From: Candidatus Binatia bacterium | Lineage (GTDB): Bacteria > Desulfobacterota > Binatia > UBA12015 | DNA length: 64,000 nucleotides | Assembly (NCBI GenBank): GCA_029243485.1 | Contig: JAQWRY010000056.1 | Span: 21,842 to 85,841 of the forward strand | Direction of reading: 5' to 3' | Shown here: piece by piece, positions 9,005 through 22,450 of the stretch | Numbering within the stretch: the first letter of the stretch is position 1 | How the letters are laid out: each line of letters opens with the position of its first letter | Made by a program: the position numbers and the translations under genes | Notes under the pieces: model-generated | Told to the model about the DNA's origin: nothing | Databases searched by the model: none | The model's input: the letters and a program-made list of their open reading frames with translations, nothing else

Positions 9005-9837
9005 CGCGCTCGCCCGACCGAAACGACACACGACTTTCCATCCCGGTGCGCTCGGTGCACGAGGCTCCGGAAGCTCTCGCGAACGACCTCGACGAAGCCG
9101 GGTGCCTCGTCGTGAAGGACGTGCTCTCGGCGGCCGCGCTCGCGACGGTCCGCGCAGAGTTGACTCCGCTGCTGGCGGCCGCGGGCGTCTCCAAGACCGA
9201 CAAGCCCGACGACTTCTACCCGGCACATACGCGTCGAGTGACCGCACTCGTGGCGCGCTCCGAGGGGGTTCGCGACCTCATCCTCCACCCGGTCTCGCGC
9301 TCGATGCGCGACCACCACCTCGGCGCGGGCGCCGGGCAATCCCAGATCCACGTGACCGCCGGGCTCGAGGTTGGACCGGGCGCGCGCAGGCAGGTGCTCC
9401 ACCGCGAGGAAGACTCCTTTCCCTTCTTCCCTCTGCCGCGGCCGAATCTCATCCTCGCCTCGATGTGGGCGATCTCCGACTTTCGCGCGGACAACGGCGG
9501 GACTCTACTCGTTCCGGGAAGTCACCGCTGGAGCGCGGATCGCACGCACTTTCCCTCCGAGGTCGTGGCCGCCGAGATGCCCGCCGGTTCGCTGCTGTTC
9601 TGGCTGGGTGGGACGCTCCACGGCGCGGGGGCAAACACTTCGACGACTTGGCGACAGGGGGTCATCCTCACGTACTCGCTCGGCTGGCTGCGTCAGGAGG
9701 AGAACCAATGCCTCGACGTGACACCGGAGCTTGCGATGCGTCTTCCCGCCGAACTGCAAGCGCTCGTCGGGTATCAGATGCACGGTTCGCTCGGGTTCTA
9801 CGACCCGACCGTTCGCGACGAGCCGCAGTCGAAGTAA
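9001..9837 (+). CDS. Phytanoyl-CoA dioxygenase (PhyH) family protein
   Basis: A 278-residue Fe(II)/2-oxoglutarate dioxygenase of the PhyH family. An N-terminal helix segment (ANDLDEAGCLVVKDVL) leads to the jelly-roll core with the iron ligands in LHREED (H-x-E form of the usual H-x-D) and the distal His in GTLHGAGAN; SHRWSADR and TWRQGVILTYSLGWLR complete the pattern. I chose GTG 9001, which overlaps the dehalogenase stop by four bases (GTGA). Pairing with a haloalkane dehalogenase suggests that both work on one hydrophobic substrate, which is inference. About 280 bases after the gene contain nothing recognisable. Confidence 0.85.
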   Translation: MTRSPDRNDTRLSIPVRSVHEAPEALANDLDEAGCLVVKDVLSAAALATVRAELTPLLAAAGVSKTDKPDDFYPAHTRRVTALVARSEGVRDLILHPVSRSMRDHHLGAGAGQSQIHVTAGLEVGPGARRQVLHREEDSFPFFPLPRPNLILASMWAISDFRADNGGTLLVPGSHRWSADRTHFPSEVVAAEMPAGSLLFWLGGTLHGAGANTSTTWRQGVILTYSLGWLRQEENQCLDVTPELAMRLPAELQALVGYQMHGSLGFYDPTVRDEPQSK

Positions 9838-10120
9838 GGGGCGGGCGCTCGTGAGGGGGGCGTCCACGCCCACTCCTCGCGCGGATCGGTTCCTTCCAAA
9901 ATCTGCCGAGCGGAGTCCGACGGAGCGTTTCGCCGCGTTTGGTGAGCAGGTCCAACCGTCTCTGAATCGGAACACTGGGCATGGCGCAGCGTACCAGCGT
10001 GCGAGGTCGTCGCACTGTGTGTCGGGAGAAGCGGCTCCGTCTGATCTGGAGCCGCCGTCCCGCTGCGCCGTCCGGTCGCGAGTTGGGGGCTTGCTCTGCC
10101 CGCCGGCCGACACGGCTCGG

Positions 10121-10903
10121 CTACCGCGCGGACACGACCACGGCCACGTGGTGAACCCACAGCGGAATCAGACTCGCCCAATACGCGACCATCCAGGTGA
10201 GACCGATGGCTCCGCCCCACGACGCGGCGTCGATGCGACGGTTCCGCTGCGAGATTGCGTCTCGCAAGCCCTCTTGCCACGGCACGCCGGCAACGGAGTC
10301 GGGTTGTTCGGCGTCATCCGCGGCTTCGGCCCGCAACGATCGCAAGTGAAGTGTCTGCCAGGGGAGGTAGATGAGCCCGAATGCGAGGTTCAGCTGGAGA
10401 AGGCCGACGCCGCCATCGGTCGGGGCGAGGCCCGAATACAGAAACGCGCTGGCGACCGTGTTCGCGACGAAGATGACGAACCAGCCGAGTTCCTCATAGA
10501 AGTAGAGATCGAGTCTTCGTGTGAGGATCGCGCCCCATACGAATCCCTGGGAGACGACGACCTGCGCGACCATGAGCCACGAGAGCGCCGTGACCCAGCC
10601 GGTGTGGTCGACGTCGAGCACCCGGACCACGTGCGAGAACTCGTAGATGTAGGCCACCTCGGAGAATGTGGCGAGCACGCGGGTGAGGAAGATCGAGCTG
10701 AGAGGGGTGTCGTGGAAGACGACGTTGTCGACGTAGCGGTTCGGGAACAGGCACCGAAACACGGAGACGCAAATGAGGATGAGTGCAGGGACGACGACGT
10801 GCAGGTCGGGGGTCGCGATCTCGAGCGTGCCCGCGATCAGATAGAGGTTCACCACAACGCCGAGCTTCAGGAGCCAGAGCGGGACGCGGAAATCGTTCGG
10901 CAT
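10121..10903 (-). CDS. Uncharacterised multi-pass membrane protein
   Basis: A 260-residue protein with roughly six to seven hydrophobic segments, for example LGVVVNLYLIAG (about residue 15), LHVVVPALILICVSVF (33-50), WLMVAQVVVSQGFVWGAIL (about 105), GWFVIFVANTVASAFLYSG (about 140), LNLAFGLIYLPW (about 170) and IGLTWMVAYWASLIPLWV near the C-terminus. A polar loop (about 185-225) is rich in charged residues. I do not recognise the family and see no catalytic signature. It is divergent from the broken SDR next door. Confidence 0.7.
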   Translation of the reverse strand: MPNDFRVPLWLLKLGVVVNLYLIAGTLEIATPDLHVVVPALILICVSVFRCLFPNRYVDNVVFHDTPLSSIFLTRVLATFSEVAYIYEFSHVVRVLDVDHTGWVTALSWLMVAQVVVSQGFVWGAILTRRLDLYFYEELGWFVIFVANTVASAFLYSGLAPTDGGVGLLQLNLAFGLIYLPWQTLHLRSLRAEAADDAEQPDSVAGVPWQEGLRDAISQRNRRIDAASWGGAIGLTWMVAYWASLIPLWVHHVAVVVSAR

Positions 10904-10952
10904 CGGGCGAAGCCTAGCGTGCGCCTGGGCTTTCGTGCGAACGGGCAGGGGA

Positions 10953-11842
10953 ATGAAGCTCTTCGCCCTCTTTTTCTTGGTGGCCGTCGCCGTCGGTGTG
11001 CCGTCTGAAGCCGAGGTTCCCGCCGCCGGGTCGCCCAGGCCGATCGGGTGGAAGGGCTATTGGACGGCTCTCCGCTCCCTGTTGGTGACGCCCGACGAGC
11101 CGTTTTTCACGACCCGCTTCGCGGAACCTGTCTCGCTGACGGGCCGGCACGCGGTCGTGACCGGCTGCGCTCCCGGCTCGCTCGGCCTTGAGACCGCGAA
11201 GGCGCTGGCCCAATGGGGGCGGAAGTTGTCGTGACGGCTCGTCGAAGGTCCTCGCAGGCCGCGGAAGCCCTACGCGCGGAACGTCGCCGCGAAGGCAGCG
11301 ACGCTCCCATCGGTGCACATGACCTGGACCTGTCGCATGCCGGGTCCGTCCTCGCCTTTGCCCAGTGGTACGAGCAAGACCGCGGCCGGCGGCTCGACGT
11401 CCTCGTCAACAACGGCGGGATCCACCTGGACCTGATGTCGAAGTGGAAAGAGCCGAAGCTGGCGCTCGTCCACTTCACGTACGAGGCGCAACGCCGGTTC
11501 GCCGGGCCGAACCACCTGCAGAGCTACTGCCAGCATCCCGGCGGCGTCAGCGGTGCGCGCACCAACATCGCGGACAAGGGCTTGGAGGGCAGTAGAATCG
11601 TCGGCTGGTTGCGCAAGGCCGGAGCCCCGTTGGAGAGCCTGTTCATGGCGACGGCGGAGGAGGGCGCCCAAACGCAGACCCATTGCGCGACGGCCCCCGG
11701 CGCAGTAGGCGGTCGCTGCTATCTGGATTGTCGCGCCGGTGAGGCGGGACCGGACGTGGAGGACGAGGTGGCTGCCGAACGCCTTTGGAAGGAAATAGCC
11801 GAGTGGGTTGGCACTCTGCCGGCTGGAGGAGAGCATCTATGA
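10953..11842 (+). pseudogene. Short-chain dehydrogenase, broken by frameshift and internal deletion
   Basis: ATG 10953 opens a membrane-anchor segment (MKLFALFFLVAVAVGV) followed by the SDR cofactor strand RHAVVTGCAPGSLGLETAKA. At about 11213 the frame must shift by one base to continue as EVVVTARRRSS, LDLSHAGSV and LDVLVNNGGIH. The sequence then jumps from DLMSKWKEP to KLALVHFTYEAQRRFA, which in intact enzymes follows the catalytic Tyr-x-x-x-Lys; the part holding the catalytic Ser and Tyr is gone. The C-terminus (HPGGVSGARTNI to TGA 11840-11842) is in the second frame. The anchor and style fit retinol-dehydrogenase-like SDRs. The next gene overlaps the stop by ATGA, so they formed an operon. 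Confidence 0.8.
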
Positions 11843-12249
11843 CCGATCCCAAGCGGGGCCCGTTTCTGACGACGATGGCCGTACTGTTCAGTGTTCTTGC
11901 GGTCTCGAACGCCACGAAGTTCCTCCAGAGTCTGAACTCGCCCGAGACGAACGGGTTCGTTCTCTTTGGGTATCGCTTCGAGACGCTGGTTTCGAACCTG
12001 ATTTTCGGGCTCTTGTTCGCGGGGATTCTCTTCGCCTATGCCCGCGGCATCTGGACGATGAAGCGCTGGGTGCTGCCTCTGTCCGCCGCGTACGCGTTCT
12101 ACGTCCCGACCAATCTCGTACTGTTCTGGTACCTTCGCCCACCACCGGACCGGCCGATCATCGGGATCATCGTCTATCTGGTCTTCGCCCTGGGCGGATC
12201 GATTGGCACCGCGTTGTACCTCTCCGCGCATCGCGACAGACTTCAGTAG
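11839..12249 (+). CDS. Small four-helix membrane protein
   Basis: A 136-residue protein with four hydrophobic segments: TTMAVLFSVLAVSNATKFL, TLVSNLIFGLLFAGILFAYA, WVLPLSAAYAFYVPTNLVLF and IIGIIVYLVFALGGSIGTAL. I chose ATG 11839 because it overlaps the stop of the broken SDR (ATGA), which indicates translational coupling, and because the 18 residues before it are unlike a membrane-protein start. I do not recognise the family. If expression depended on the SDR being translated, decay of the SDR may have weakened it. Confidence 0.7.
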   Translation: MTDPKRGPFLTTMAVLFSVLAVSNATKFLQSLNSPETNGFVLFGYRFETLVSNLIFGLLFAGILFAYARGIWTMKRWVLPLSAAYAFYVPTNLVLFWYLRPPPDRPIIGIIVYLVFALGGSIGTALYLSAHRDRLQ

Positions 12250-12553
12250 CTCCGCGAGAGCGTCGCCCGGCACCACTAGGGGCCACGATCTGGAGTCCGC
12301 CAAGAAGCTCCCAGGCCCGCGACCGAGATCCGGAAGAGCGCCCGACGAGCGACGGGTTACTTCGTCTTTCGCGCGGTGACGCTCAACGTTCCGTCTCGCT
12401 GCGGCGTCCTATCGGCATGCCCTTGCAGCCGACTACCCGCCTCGGCCTGGAACCCCGCGCGTGGTCGCTCGTACTCCCGCTGTCGCTGGCCGATTCGGGC
12501 CCCGTGAAGCCTGAACTATAGAGCGAGAGGCCGATTCGCTATACCGGCACCGA
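12250..12553. other. Intergenic stretch before truD
   Basis: About 300 bases between the membrane-protein gene and truD. No frame shows family motifs and I see no clear promoter or terminator. Confidence 0.55.
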
Positions 12554-13633
12554 ATGACTCCGAGCGGCTCAGGCCCCACGGGCGGTACCGTTTCGGGCGC
12601 CCCGTTCGTACCGCCGCGATTCCTCGCGGACGACCCATGCGGTGGCCGGATCGGGCCGGCGCCGTCGGATTTCCGTGTCGACGAGATCCCGGCGTACCCG
12701 CTCTCCGGGGAAGGAGAGCACCTCTTCTTGAAGGTGGAGAAGGTCGGCCTCAACACGGCCGAGGTCGCCCAGCGCGTTGCCCGCGCCGCCGGGCTGCGCG
12801 AGCGGGATGTCGGCTACGCGGGAATGAAGGACCGGAACGCGATCACGCGGCAATGGTTCTCGGTCTGCTGCAAAGACGAGAACGCCGAGGCGTGGAACCT
12901 CGGAGACGGCGTGCGGATTCTCGAGGTCACCCGCCACAAGAACAAGCTTCGTACCGGACATCTCACCGGGAACCGGTTCCGCATCGCGGTCGTCGACGTG
13001 CCGAGCGGAGGCGAGGAGCGCGTTCGCGAGATGGCCGACGAGCTTCGGCGGAGCGGGCTGCCGAACTACTTCGGTTCCCAACGCTTCGGGCGCGGCGGGC
13101 GGAACCTGAGCGAAGCGTGGGCCTGGCTGAACGGTGGCGAGCGGAGTGGGAAGCGTGGGCGGTTCGCGAACAAGCTTCTCCCGAGCGTTCTGCAGGCGGA
13201 GGTCTTCAATCGCTACACCGCTGCGCGCCTCGCCGATCCGACTGCGCTTCTCGAGGGAGAAGTCGTTCGGTTGGAGGGCTCGGCGAGTGGGTTCGTCGTG
13301 GAAGACGTGGCGGCGGAACTCCTGCGTTTGAAAGACGGGGAGATCCACCGCACGGGTCCGCTGCCAGGCCCGAAGGCGCGGCCGGCCGGAGCGGCGGCGC
13401 TCGCGCTCGAGGAGCGCATTCTCGCGGACGTGGGCCTCACCGAGGAGTCGAGGGCGGCACTCGGAAAGCACGCGCCCGGCACTCGTCGCGATTTGCTCGT
13501 TCAGCCGGAGGATCTCGAAGCGAATGCGTCCGACGGTTCGCTCGTCCTCGAATTCTCGCTCCCGGCAGGTGCGTACGCCACGCAGGTCGTGCGCGAGTTT
13601 TGTGGGACGGACTGGGCGCGGCCCCGCGGGTAG
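12554..13633 (+). CDS. truD: tRNA pseudouridine(13) synthase TruD
   Basis: A 359-residue TruD-family enzyme, which makes pseudouridine 13 in tRNA(Glu). The catalytic signature GYAGMKDRNAITRQWFSV, containing the active-site Asp, follows the early FLKVEKVGLNTAEVAQR segment. LRTGHLTGNRFRIAV and LPNYFGSQRFG(R)GGRN are the other two strong family motifs, and the C-terminal EFSLPAGAYATQVVREF closes the split catalytic domain. Length is normal for bacterial TruD. I keep ATG 12554; the first ~30 residues are poorly conserved, so a slightly later start is possible. It is followed by the P450 gene on the same strand. Confidence 0.93.
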   Translation: MTPSGSGPTGGTVSGAPFVPPRFLADDPCGGRIGPAPSDFRVDEIPAYPLSGEGEHLFLKVEKVGLNTAEVAQRVARAAGLRERDVGYAGMKDRNAITRQWFSVCCKDENAEAWNLGDGVRILEVTRHKNKLRTGHLTGNRFRIAVVDVPSGGEERVREMADELRRSGLPNYFGSQRFGRGGRNLSEAWAWLNGGERSGKRGRFANKLLPSVLQAEVFNRYTAARLADPTALLEGEVVRLEGSASGFVVEDVAAELLRLKDGEIHRTGPLPGPKARPAGAAALALEERILADVGLTEESRAALGKHAPGTRRDLLVQPEDLEANASDGSLVLEFSLPAGAYATQVVREFCGTDWARPRG

Positions 13634-13714
13634 CCGGGCGCCTCTGTGCCGAGGCGGGCGGCGTCGGGTCGGTGTACTCGGCTCGGTCCCTATGAGAAAG
13701 ACTTCGGAGAACCC

Positions 13715-14908
13715 ATGGCTCAGATCTACGACGTACTAGCCCCGTTTCACGAGCGTGCCGCGCGCGACGCGGCTCTGGCCCAGCTTCGCCGCGACGACCC
13801 CGTCCACTGGGATGTTCCCAACGAGTGGTGGCTGATCCTGCGGCACGCGGACGTTCGCGACGTCTCCCGCGATCCGGAGCTCTTCTCGTCCGAGCCCCGA
13901 GGGCCGTGGCATGCGTTCGAGGCTCATTTCTCGATGCAGGCGATGGATGGTGAACCGCACAAGCGGCATCGCAGCGTGGTGAGTCGGGCGTTCACGCCGC
14001 GGATGGTTTCGCGGCTCGGCGAGCGAGCCTCGCAGTTCGCCGACGACGCGATCGACGCGCTCGCCGGTCGGAGCAGCGGTGACTTTGTCTCGGAGCTCGC
14101 GGTGCCGGTACCGATGCGGATCATCGCGGACATGCTCGGCGTGGCGGACGAGCGGCTGGACGACTTTCGTCGGTGGACCGATGCGACGGTCGTCGCTGCG
14201 AGTGGGCAGGCGACGGACGAGGACATGGCGCGGGTGGCGGAGTGCATGGGCGAGTTCCACGCCTATCTCGCGACGGAGGTGGAGAGGCGACGTGCGGCGC
14301 CTGGGGACGATCTGCTCAGCCGGATCATCGAGGCCGACGCGGAGGGCACGATCGACTTCGGCGGTGATCCCGACCGCCTCGAGGCCAATGAGATCACCGA
14401 CTTCGCGATCTTCCTTCTCATCGCGGGGAACGAGACGACGCGCAACGGTATCTCGCAGGGGATGCGCGCGCTGTTCGAGCATCCGGCGGAGCGTCAACGT
14501 CTGGTCGAAAACCCGGCGTTGTGGGAGACCGCAGCGGGGGAGGTCCTGCGCTGGACCGCGCCCGTGCGCGCGATGCGTCGCGTCGCAATGCGCGATACGA
14601 CGCTCGGAGATCGGCGGATCGAGAAAGGGCAGTCCGTCGTGATGGTGTACGCATCCGCGAATCAGGACGAGGACGTCTTCGAGGATGCGCACTCCTTCCG
14701 GGTCGATCGCACGCCGAACGATTTCCTCTCGTTCGGGTTCGGTACGCACTATTGCCTCGGCGCCAACCTCGCCCGACTGGAGATCCGCGCAGTGCTTAGT
14801 CGTGTTCTCGAGCGGCTGCCGGATTTGCGACTGGCAGCGGGAGCGGCACCGGTGGAAATGCCGAGTGCGCTGCTGGATGGTTTGGAAGAGCTGCCCGTTG
14901 AGTGGTGA
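13715..14908 (+). CDS. Cytochrome P450 (bacterial soluble class I type)
   Basis: A 397-residue P450 monooxygenase. The I-helix signature reads LIAGNETTRNGISQG, the ExxR salt-bridge motif is in GEVLRWTAPVRAMRR, and the haem loop is FGFGTHYCLGANLARLE with thiolate Cys347. The N-terminus lacks a membrane anchor, as in soluble CYP107/CYP125-like enzymes that receive electrons from a ferredoxin; no ferredoxin gene is adjacent. ATG 13715 (MAQIYDVLAPFHE) fits the usual length. The style (MDGEPHKRHRSVVSRAFTPR) fits enzymes on terpenoid, steroid or fatty substrates; the substrate is unknown. Confidence 0.93.
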   Translation: MAQIYDVLAPFHERAARDAALAQLRRDDPVHWDVPNEWWLILRHADVRDVSRDPELFSSEPRGPWHAFEAHFSMQAMDGEPHKRHRSVVSRAFTPRMVSRLGERASQFADDAIDALAGRSSGDFVSELAVPVPMRIIADMLGVADERLDDFRRWTDATVVAASGQATDEDMARVAECMGEFHAYLATEVERRRAAPGDDLLSRIIEADAEGTIDFGGDPDRLEANEITDFAIFLLIAGNETTRNGISQGMRALFEHPAERQRLVENPALWETAAGEVLRWTAPVRAMRRVAMRDTTLGDRRIEKGQSVVMVYASANQDEDVFEDAHSFRVDRTPNDFLSFGFGTHYCLGANLARLEIRAVLSRVLERLPDLRLAAGAAPVEMPSALLDGLEELPVEW

Positions 14909-14923
14909 GGCTGGGCGAGGCCT

Positions 14924-19092
<4,169 letters not shown>

Positions 19093-19246
19093 CTTTTGGG
19101 CGGGCAGGGTCCAGCGATGCCCACCGAACTCGGCATGCTCGTCCTCTGGGTGCTTCTCTCGCTTGCGCAGGCTTTCCCTGCGCTAGCCTCGGTCCTGTGG
19201 GCGCACGGGTTTGCGTACGGGGACGGAACCGCGAGCCCGGCGCCCG

Positions 19247-19843
19247 CTAACGTTTGCGCGCGGCGGTCGGGCCGGCAGGCATCCCGCGGTCGCGACCTGG
19301 GTAGTACATTGGCTTCTCGTCCGGATTCTCCTCGCCAAAGCGAACGGAGCGACGGTGCCAGCGGCGGTACTTGTCGTCGGACATGCCGAGCCGTTTCCCC
19401 CGATTTGCGATCAGTGCCCGCTGCACCGCCCAGACGTTGCGGGTCGACAGGCGCCAATCGCACCGATCGAGCCGCCGCAGGTCGTAGGTGGCGTAGCCGG
19501 TGATGCGTCCGGTGCGGTCGATGAACGGTGGCATATAGCTTCGTACGAGGGATTTGAGTGTGCGAAAGACCGTTCGTCGGCCGTGTAGCCCCGGGTCGCG
19601 GGAGCGTGCGACGGTTCCGAAGCGGCCGTCGCGCTCGAACAAGAAGAGGACTTGGTCGAGCTGGTCCTTCGAGCGCAGGTCGAGCAGGAGCGGCGGAAAG
19701 CCGTGCGCTTCGAGGATGGTCGCCCCAGAGAGCGCGGCTTCGAGGCAGTGGGCCTGCGGCCTCCGCAGTACGCCGCGCAATGTGCGCGCGGACGCGCCTC
19801 CGGGTTCGGTGTTGTAGGCAAGCGAGTCGACGAAGGCCCGCGC
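19247..19843 (-). CDS. Transglutaminase-like protein, N-terminally truncated
   Basis: Readable protein begins right after an in-frame TAA at 19846-19844: RAFVDSLAYNTEP, then TLRGVLRRPQAHCLEAALSG and FPPLLLDLRSKDQLDQVLFL. The Cys in QAHCLEAA sits where transglutaminase-like (cysteine-protease-fold) proteins have their nucleophile, and DQVLFLFERDGRFGTVARS fits the His strand. The C-terminal part is strongly basic (KYRRWHRRSVRFG). The first possible start in frame is TTG 19780, which would remove conserved-looking residues, so I think the 5' end is damaged. The function of this group is not known. Confidence 0.5.
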   Translation of the reverse strand, partial: ARAFVDSLAYNTEPGGASARTLRGVLRRPQAHCLEAALSGATILEAHGFPPLLLDLRSKDQLDQVLFLFERDGRFGTVARSRDPGLHGRRTVFRTLKSLVRSYMPPFIDRTGRITGYATYDLRRLDRCDWRLSTRNVWAVQRALIANRGKRLGMSDDKYRRWHRRSVRFGEENPDEKPMYYPGRDRGMPAGPTAARKR

Positions 19844-19992
19844 TTAGCGCGGTGTCCGACCGGGGACAGGTGCCAGCCGGACGGTTCCTGCTCGCGTTAA
19901 CGAGTGGGGGCGCCAGGCGAGTACGGGCGCCCCTCACACCAACCGGCCGCTGCTCGTGCTCCGGGGCCCCGGCCTGTGCTAGCGTTAGGGCA

Positions 19993-20700
19993 GTGCTCTC
20001 ACGGCCGCTCCGCGCGTGGCTGGCGCTCAGGCTCGAACGCAACGCGGACGATGAAGTGTTTTGTCCGCAATTCACGAACCAGTTCCGTGACGAGGAACCC
20101 GAGGCGGTGGTCGAGCTTCTCGAGCGCGAAACGGCACGGCTTCTAGCCCGTATGCCGGTCTTCCTGCAGAAGGTGCGGCTTCCCGGCCGGACAGGGCCGC
20201 GCGCCGACCTGGACGTTCTGCACGAGAGCTATCTGCAATCCCATGAGATCGTTAAGGAGTTCTTTCAGCACGCGTTCGAGTTTCGGATTGAAGCCCCGGG
20301 CCGGTTCGTTCGGGCCATCGAGATGCAGCATCTACTCGGGCAACTCGAGGAGTCGACCTTCGGGGTGGCGCGGTTGGCCCTCTCTGCGGAGTCGTCGTCC
20401 CCGACTTTTGCGATGCTTCGCAACACGCTCGTAGAGTCCGTCGACTTCATGCTCCATACCACAATTGATTGCTTCGACGGTTCGAACGAGAAGGATCGTC
20501 TGATTTTCGAAGCCGTGACGAGCGACAAGGGGCCCCTGATCGCAGAGATGCGTGAGGCGCACCTCGATGACGCCGAGCACCTGAGCCGGGCGGAGCAAGC
20601 TGCGCTGCTGGCGCTCTTGATCCACTTTGAGGCCCTTGTGAACCAAATGCACCAATTGGGCGTGCGTCGTCAGGCCGCGATCGCCTCCGGTGCGGGATAG
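19993..20700 (+). CDS. Uncharacterised helical protein
   Basis: Probable GTG start at 19993 gives 235 residues. The protein is soluble, helix-rich and acidic. Regular heptad-like stretches occur (EEPEAVVELLERETARLLA, HEIVKEFFQHAFEF, HLLGQLEESTFGVARLALS, AEQAALLALLIHFEALV). The later part faintly recalls the PhoU-like cytoplasmic tail of Na/Pi cotransporters, but no transporter is encoded nearby and I would not rely on that. It is followed after 11 bases by the DUF1214 gene, so the two may be co-transcribed. I do not recognise the family. Confidence 0.6.
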   Translation: MLSRPLRAWLALRLERNADDEVFCPQFTNQFRDEEPEAVVELLERETARLLARMPVFLQKVRLPGRTGPRADLDVLHESYLQSHEIVKEFFQHAFEFRIEAPGRFVRAIEMQHLLGQLEESTFGVARLALSAESSSPTFAMLRNTLVESVDFMLHTTIDCFDGSNEKDRLIFEAVTSDKGPLIAEMREAHLDDAEHLSRAEQAALLALLIHFEALVNQMHQLGVRRQAAIASGAG

Positions 20701-20711
20701 CGGAGTAAACG

Positions 20712-21977
20712 ATGAAGATCGCGTTGGCCTTCGTGGCCGGGGTGGCGCTGACGCTCGGCGCCGTGTTCGTTCTCACCGGTTCGGTCGTGGCACCGCCGGT
20801 GGAGAAGAGCCGAAATCTGCAGGCCAGCTACGACCAGTTCGTCCAGACGCTGGCAGATGCCGGCGACTTCGTAGAAGGCCACAAGTGGTACGGGACCGAG
20901 CGGGAGCAGGCAGAAGCGTATCGCCACATCATGCGGATCCTGATCTCTTCCTTGGAGGAGCGGGGTCTCATGGATCCGCACTTTCCCTACTTCCGCATCA
21001 TTCGCCCGCGGACGAAGTCGGGGATGGACAACTCGGACCAGCGCTACCTAGCGGCGGCGTTGGACGGGGGTTCGGAGTATCGGGTGTGGGGGACGCGGGG
21101 CAGCAGTCGTCGTCTGGATTTCGTCCTCTACGAGGATGTCGTGCAGGGCCGGACTCTCGCCACGCTCTCGACGAACGAGCTCGTCGTCGACGAGGATGGG
21201 CGTTTCGAGGTGGTCGTGAGCCCGGACGAGCACGCGGGCAACTGGCTGCGGAGCGAATCCGTGCCGCTCAAACTTCTCGTTCGCCAGATCCACTCGGACT
21301 GGGAGAACGAGCGGCCGGGTGAGGTCCACATCGATCGGATGGGGAAGCCGCTCGTCGTCGCGCCGGAGATGAACGCGGAAATCATGGCGGCGCGTCTCGA
21401 TGCGGTCGCTGACGACTTCGCGACCCGCGTGCGACACTGGCCAGAGTTCAGCCGCACGCGGATCGCCCTCGCTCCTGCGAACTGGCTGACCCCGGCCCAG
21501 GACACCGGTGCGATGGGGGGCCTGCCGGGCCGCTTGATGGTCGGAGGCCATTTCGACCTGGAAGAGGGCGAAGCGCTGATCATCAAGAGCTACCCGAGCA
21601 ACGCCGTCTACCAGGCGATCCAGCTGGGGCATCACTGGTGGGAATCTCTCGACTATGCGGATCGCCAGACCAGCCTGACAGCCGATCAAGCGCGGCTGAG
21701 CTCTGACGGCGCGTACTATCATGTGATCGCTCGCCAGGATCCCGGTGTTGCAAACTGGCTCGACACCGAGGGCTTCCAGCGCGGGGTCATTTTCATGCGG
21801 TTCGACGGGATGCAGCCGGCGGTCATTCCCGACGGGGAGGAGCCGACCGCCACCAAGGTTTCGTTCGACCAGGTCCGGGATCACCTGCCCGACGACGAGC
21901 CCACGATCGCGCCCGAGCAGCGTGCCGCCGAGATCGCGGTCCGGAGACGCCACGTGCAGGAACGATTCGGGAACTGA
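20712..21977 (+). CDS. DUF1214-family protein with N-terminal membrane anchor
   Basis: A 421-residue protein with an N-terminal hydrophobic anchor or signal (IALAFVAGVALTLGAVFVL). The core reads like the DUF1214 family: NSDQRYLAAALDGGSEYRVW, GTRGSSRRLDFVLYEDV, and the late VANWLDTEGFQRGVIFMRF, which matches the family's typical N-W-L-D-T-x-G-x-x-x-G-x-x-x-x-R ending. DUF1214 domains occur with DUF1254 partners and in proteins of unknown catalytic role. It sits 11 bases after the helical protein gene and shortly before the DUF4404 gene, which suggests one transcript. Family call good, function unknown. Confidence 0.8.
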   Translation: MKIALAFVAGVALTLGAVFVLTGSVVAPPVEKSRNLQASYDQFVQTLADAGDFVEGHKWYGTEREQAEAYRHIMRILISSLEERGLMDPHFPYFRIIRPRTKSGMDNSDQRYLAAALDGGSEYRVWGTRGSSRRLDFVLYEDVVQGRTLATLSTNELVVDEDGRFEVVVSPDEHAGNWLRSESVPLKLLVRQIHSDWENERPGEVHIDRMGKPLVVAPEMNAEIMAARLDAVADDFATRVRHWPEFSRTRIALAPANWLTPAQDTGAMGGLPGRLMVGGHFDLEEGEALIIKSYPSNAVYQAIQLGHHWWESLDYADRQTSLTADQARLSSDGAYYHVIARQDPGVANWLDTEGFQRGVIFMRFDGMQPAVIPDGEEPTATKVSFDQVRDHLPDDEPTIAPEQRAAEIAVRRRHVQERFGN

Positions 21978-22032
21978 GGTCGTCAGCGCGCGCACTCTTG
22001 CCCGGGCCCGGCTCCTCGCTCATCATATCGCC

Positions 22033-22308
22033 ATGGCGTCTGATTCGGAGCTCCAAGACCATATTCGCTCGCTACACGAGGAACTCGAGTCTTCGTCGTC
22101 GATCGACGATGATGCGCGCAAGCAGCTCGGGGTACTCCTGAACGACATTCAAGTGCTCCTCGAGCGAGAGGGAGCCGACACGGCCCCCTCTCGCGAGTCG
22201 TTGATCGAGAGTCTCGAGGCTGCAACAAGCGAGTTTGAGACGTCCCACCCGACCCTCTACGCGACGGTCGGCCGATTGATCAATACGCTCAGTAATCTCG
22301 GGATCTGA
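22033..22308 (+). CDS. DUF4404 family protein
   Basis: A 91-residue acidic helical protein starting at ATG 22033. The opening DSELQDHIRSLHEELESSSS, the middle LGVLLNDIQVLLEREG and the ending HPTLYATVGRLINTLSNLGI are the typical plan of DUF4404, a small family of predicted coiled-coil proteins without known function. It follows the DUF1214 gene on the same strand with a 55-base spacer. Confidence 0.82.
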   Translation: MASDSELQDHIRSLHEELESSSSIDDDARKQLGVLLNDIQVLLEREGADTAPSRESLIESLEAATSEFETSHPTLYATVGRLINTLSNLGI

Positions 22309-22450
22309 CGCGGGCATGGGCGGCATCGGGTCGGGGCGGTCCGCTCGGTCTGCCCGGGTTCCCTGCCCAGTTCTTCGCGTACTAACGGCTGGCGTCGGGG
22401 AATGCGGCCGAAGCGACCCGAGAATTTCTGCGACGCCTGTCCCTCGTGCG

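Noticed and set aside
9731..11008. Plus-strand open frame of 425 codons
   Set aside because: Antisense to the multi-pass membrane protein; it is charged and repetitive in Arg/Asp without family signs.
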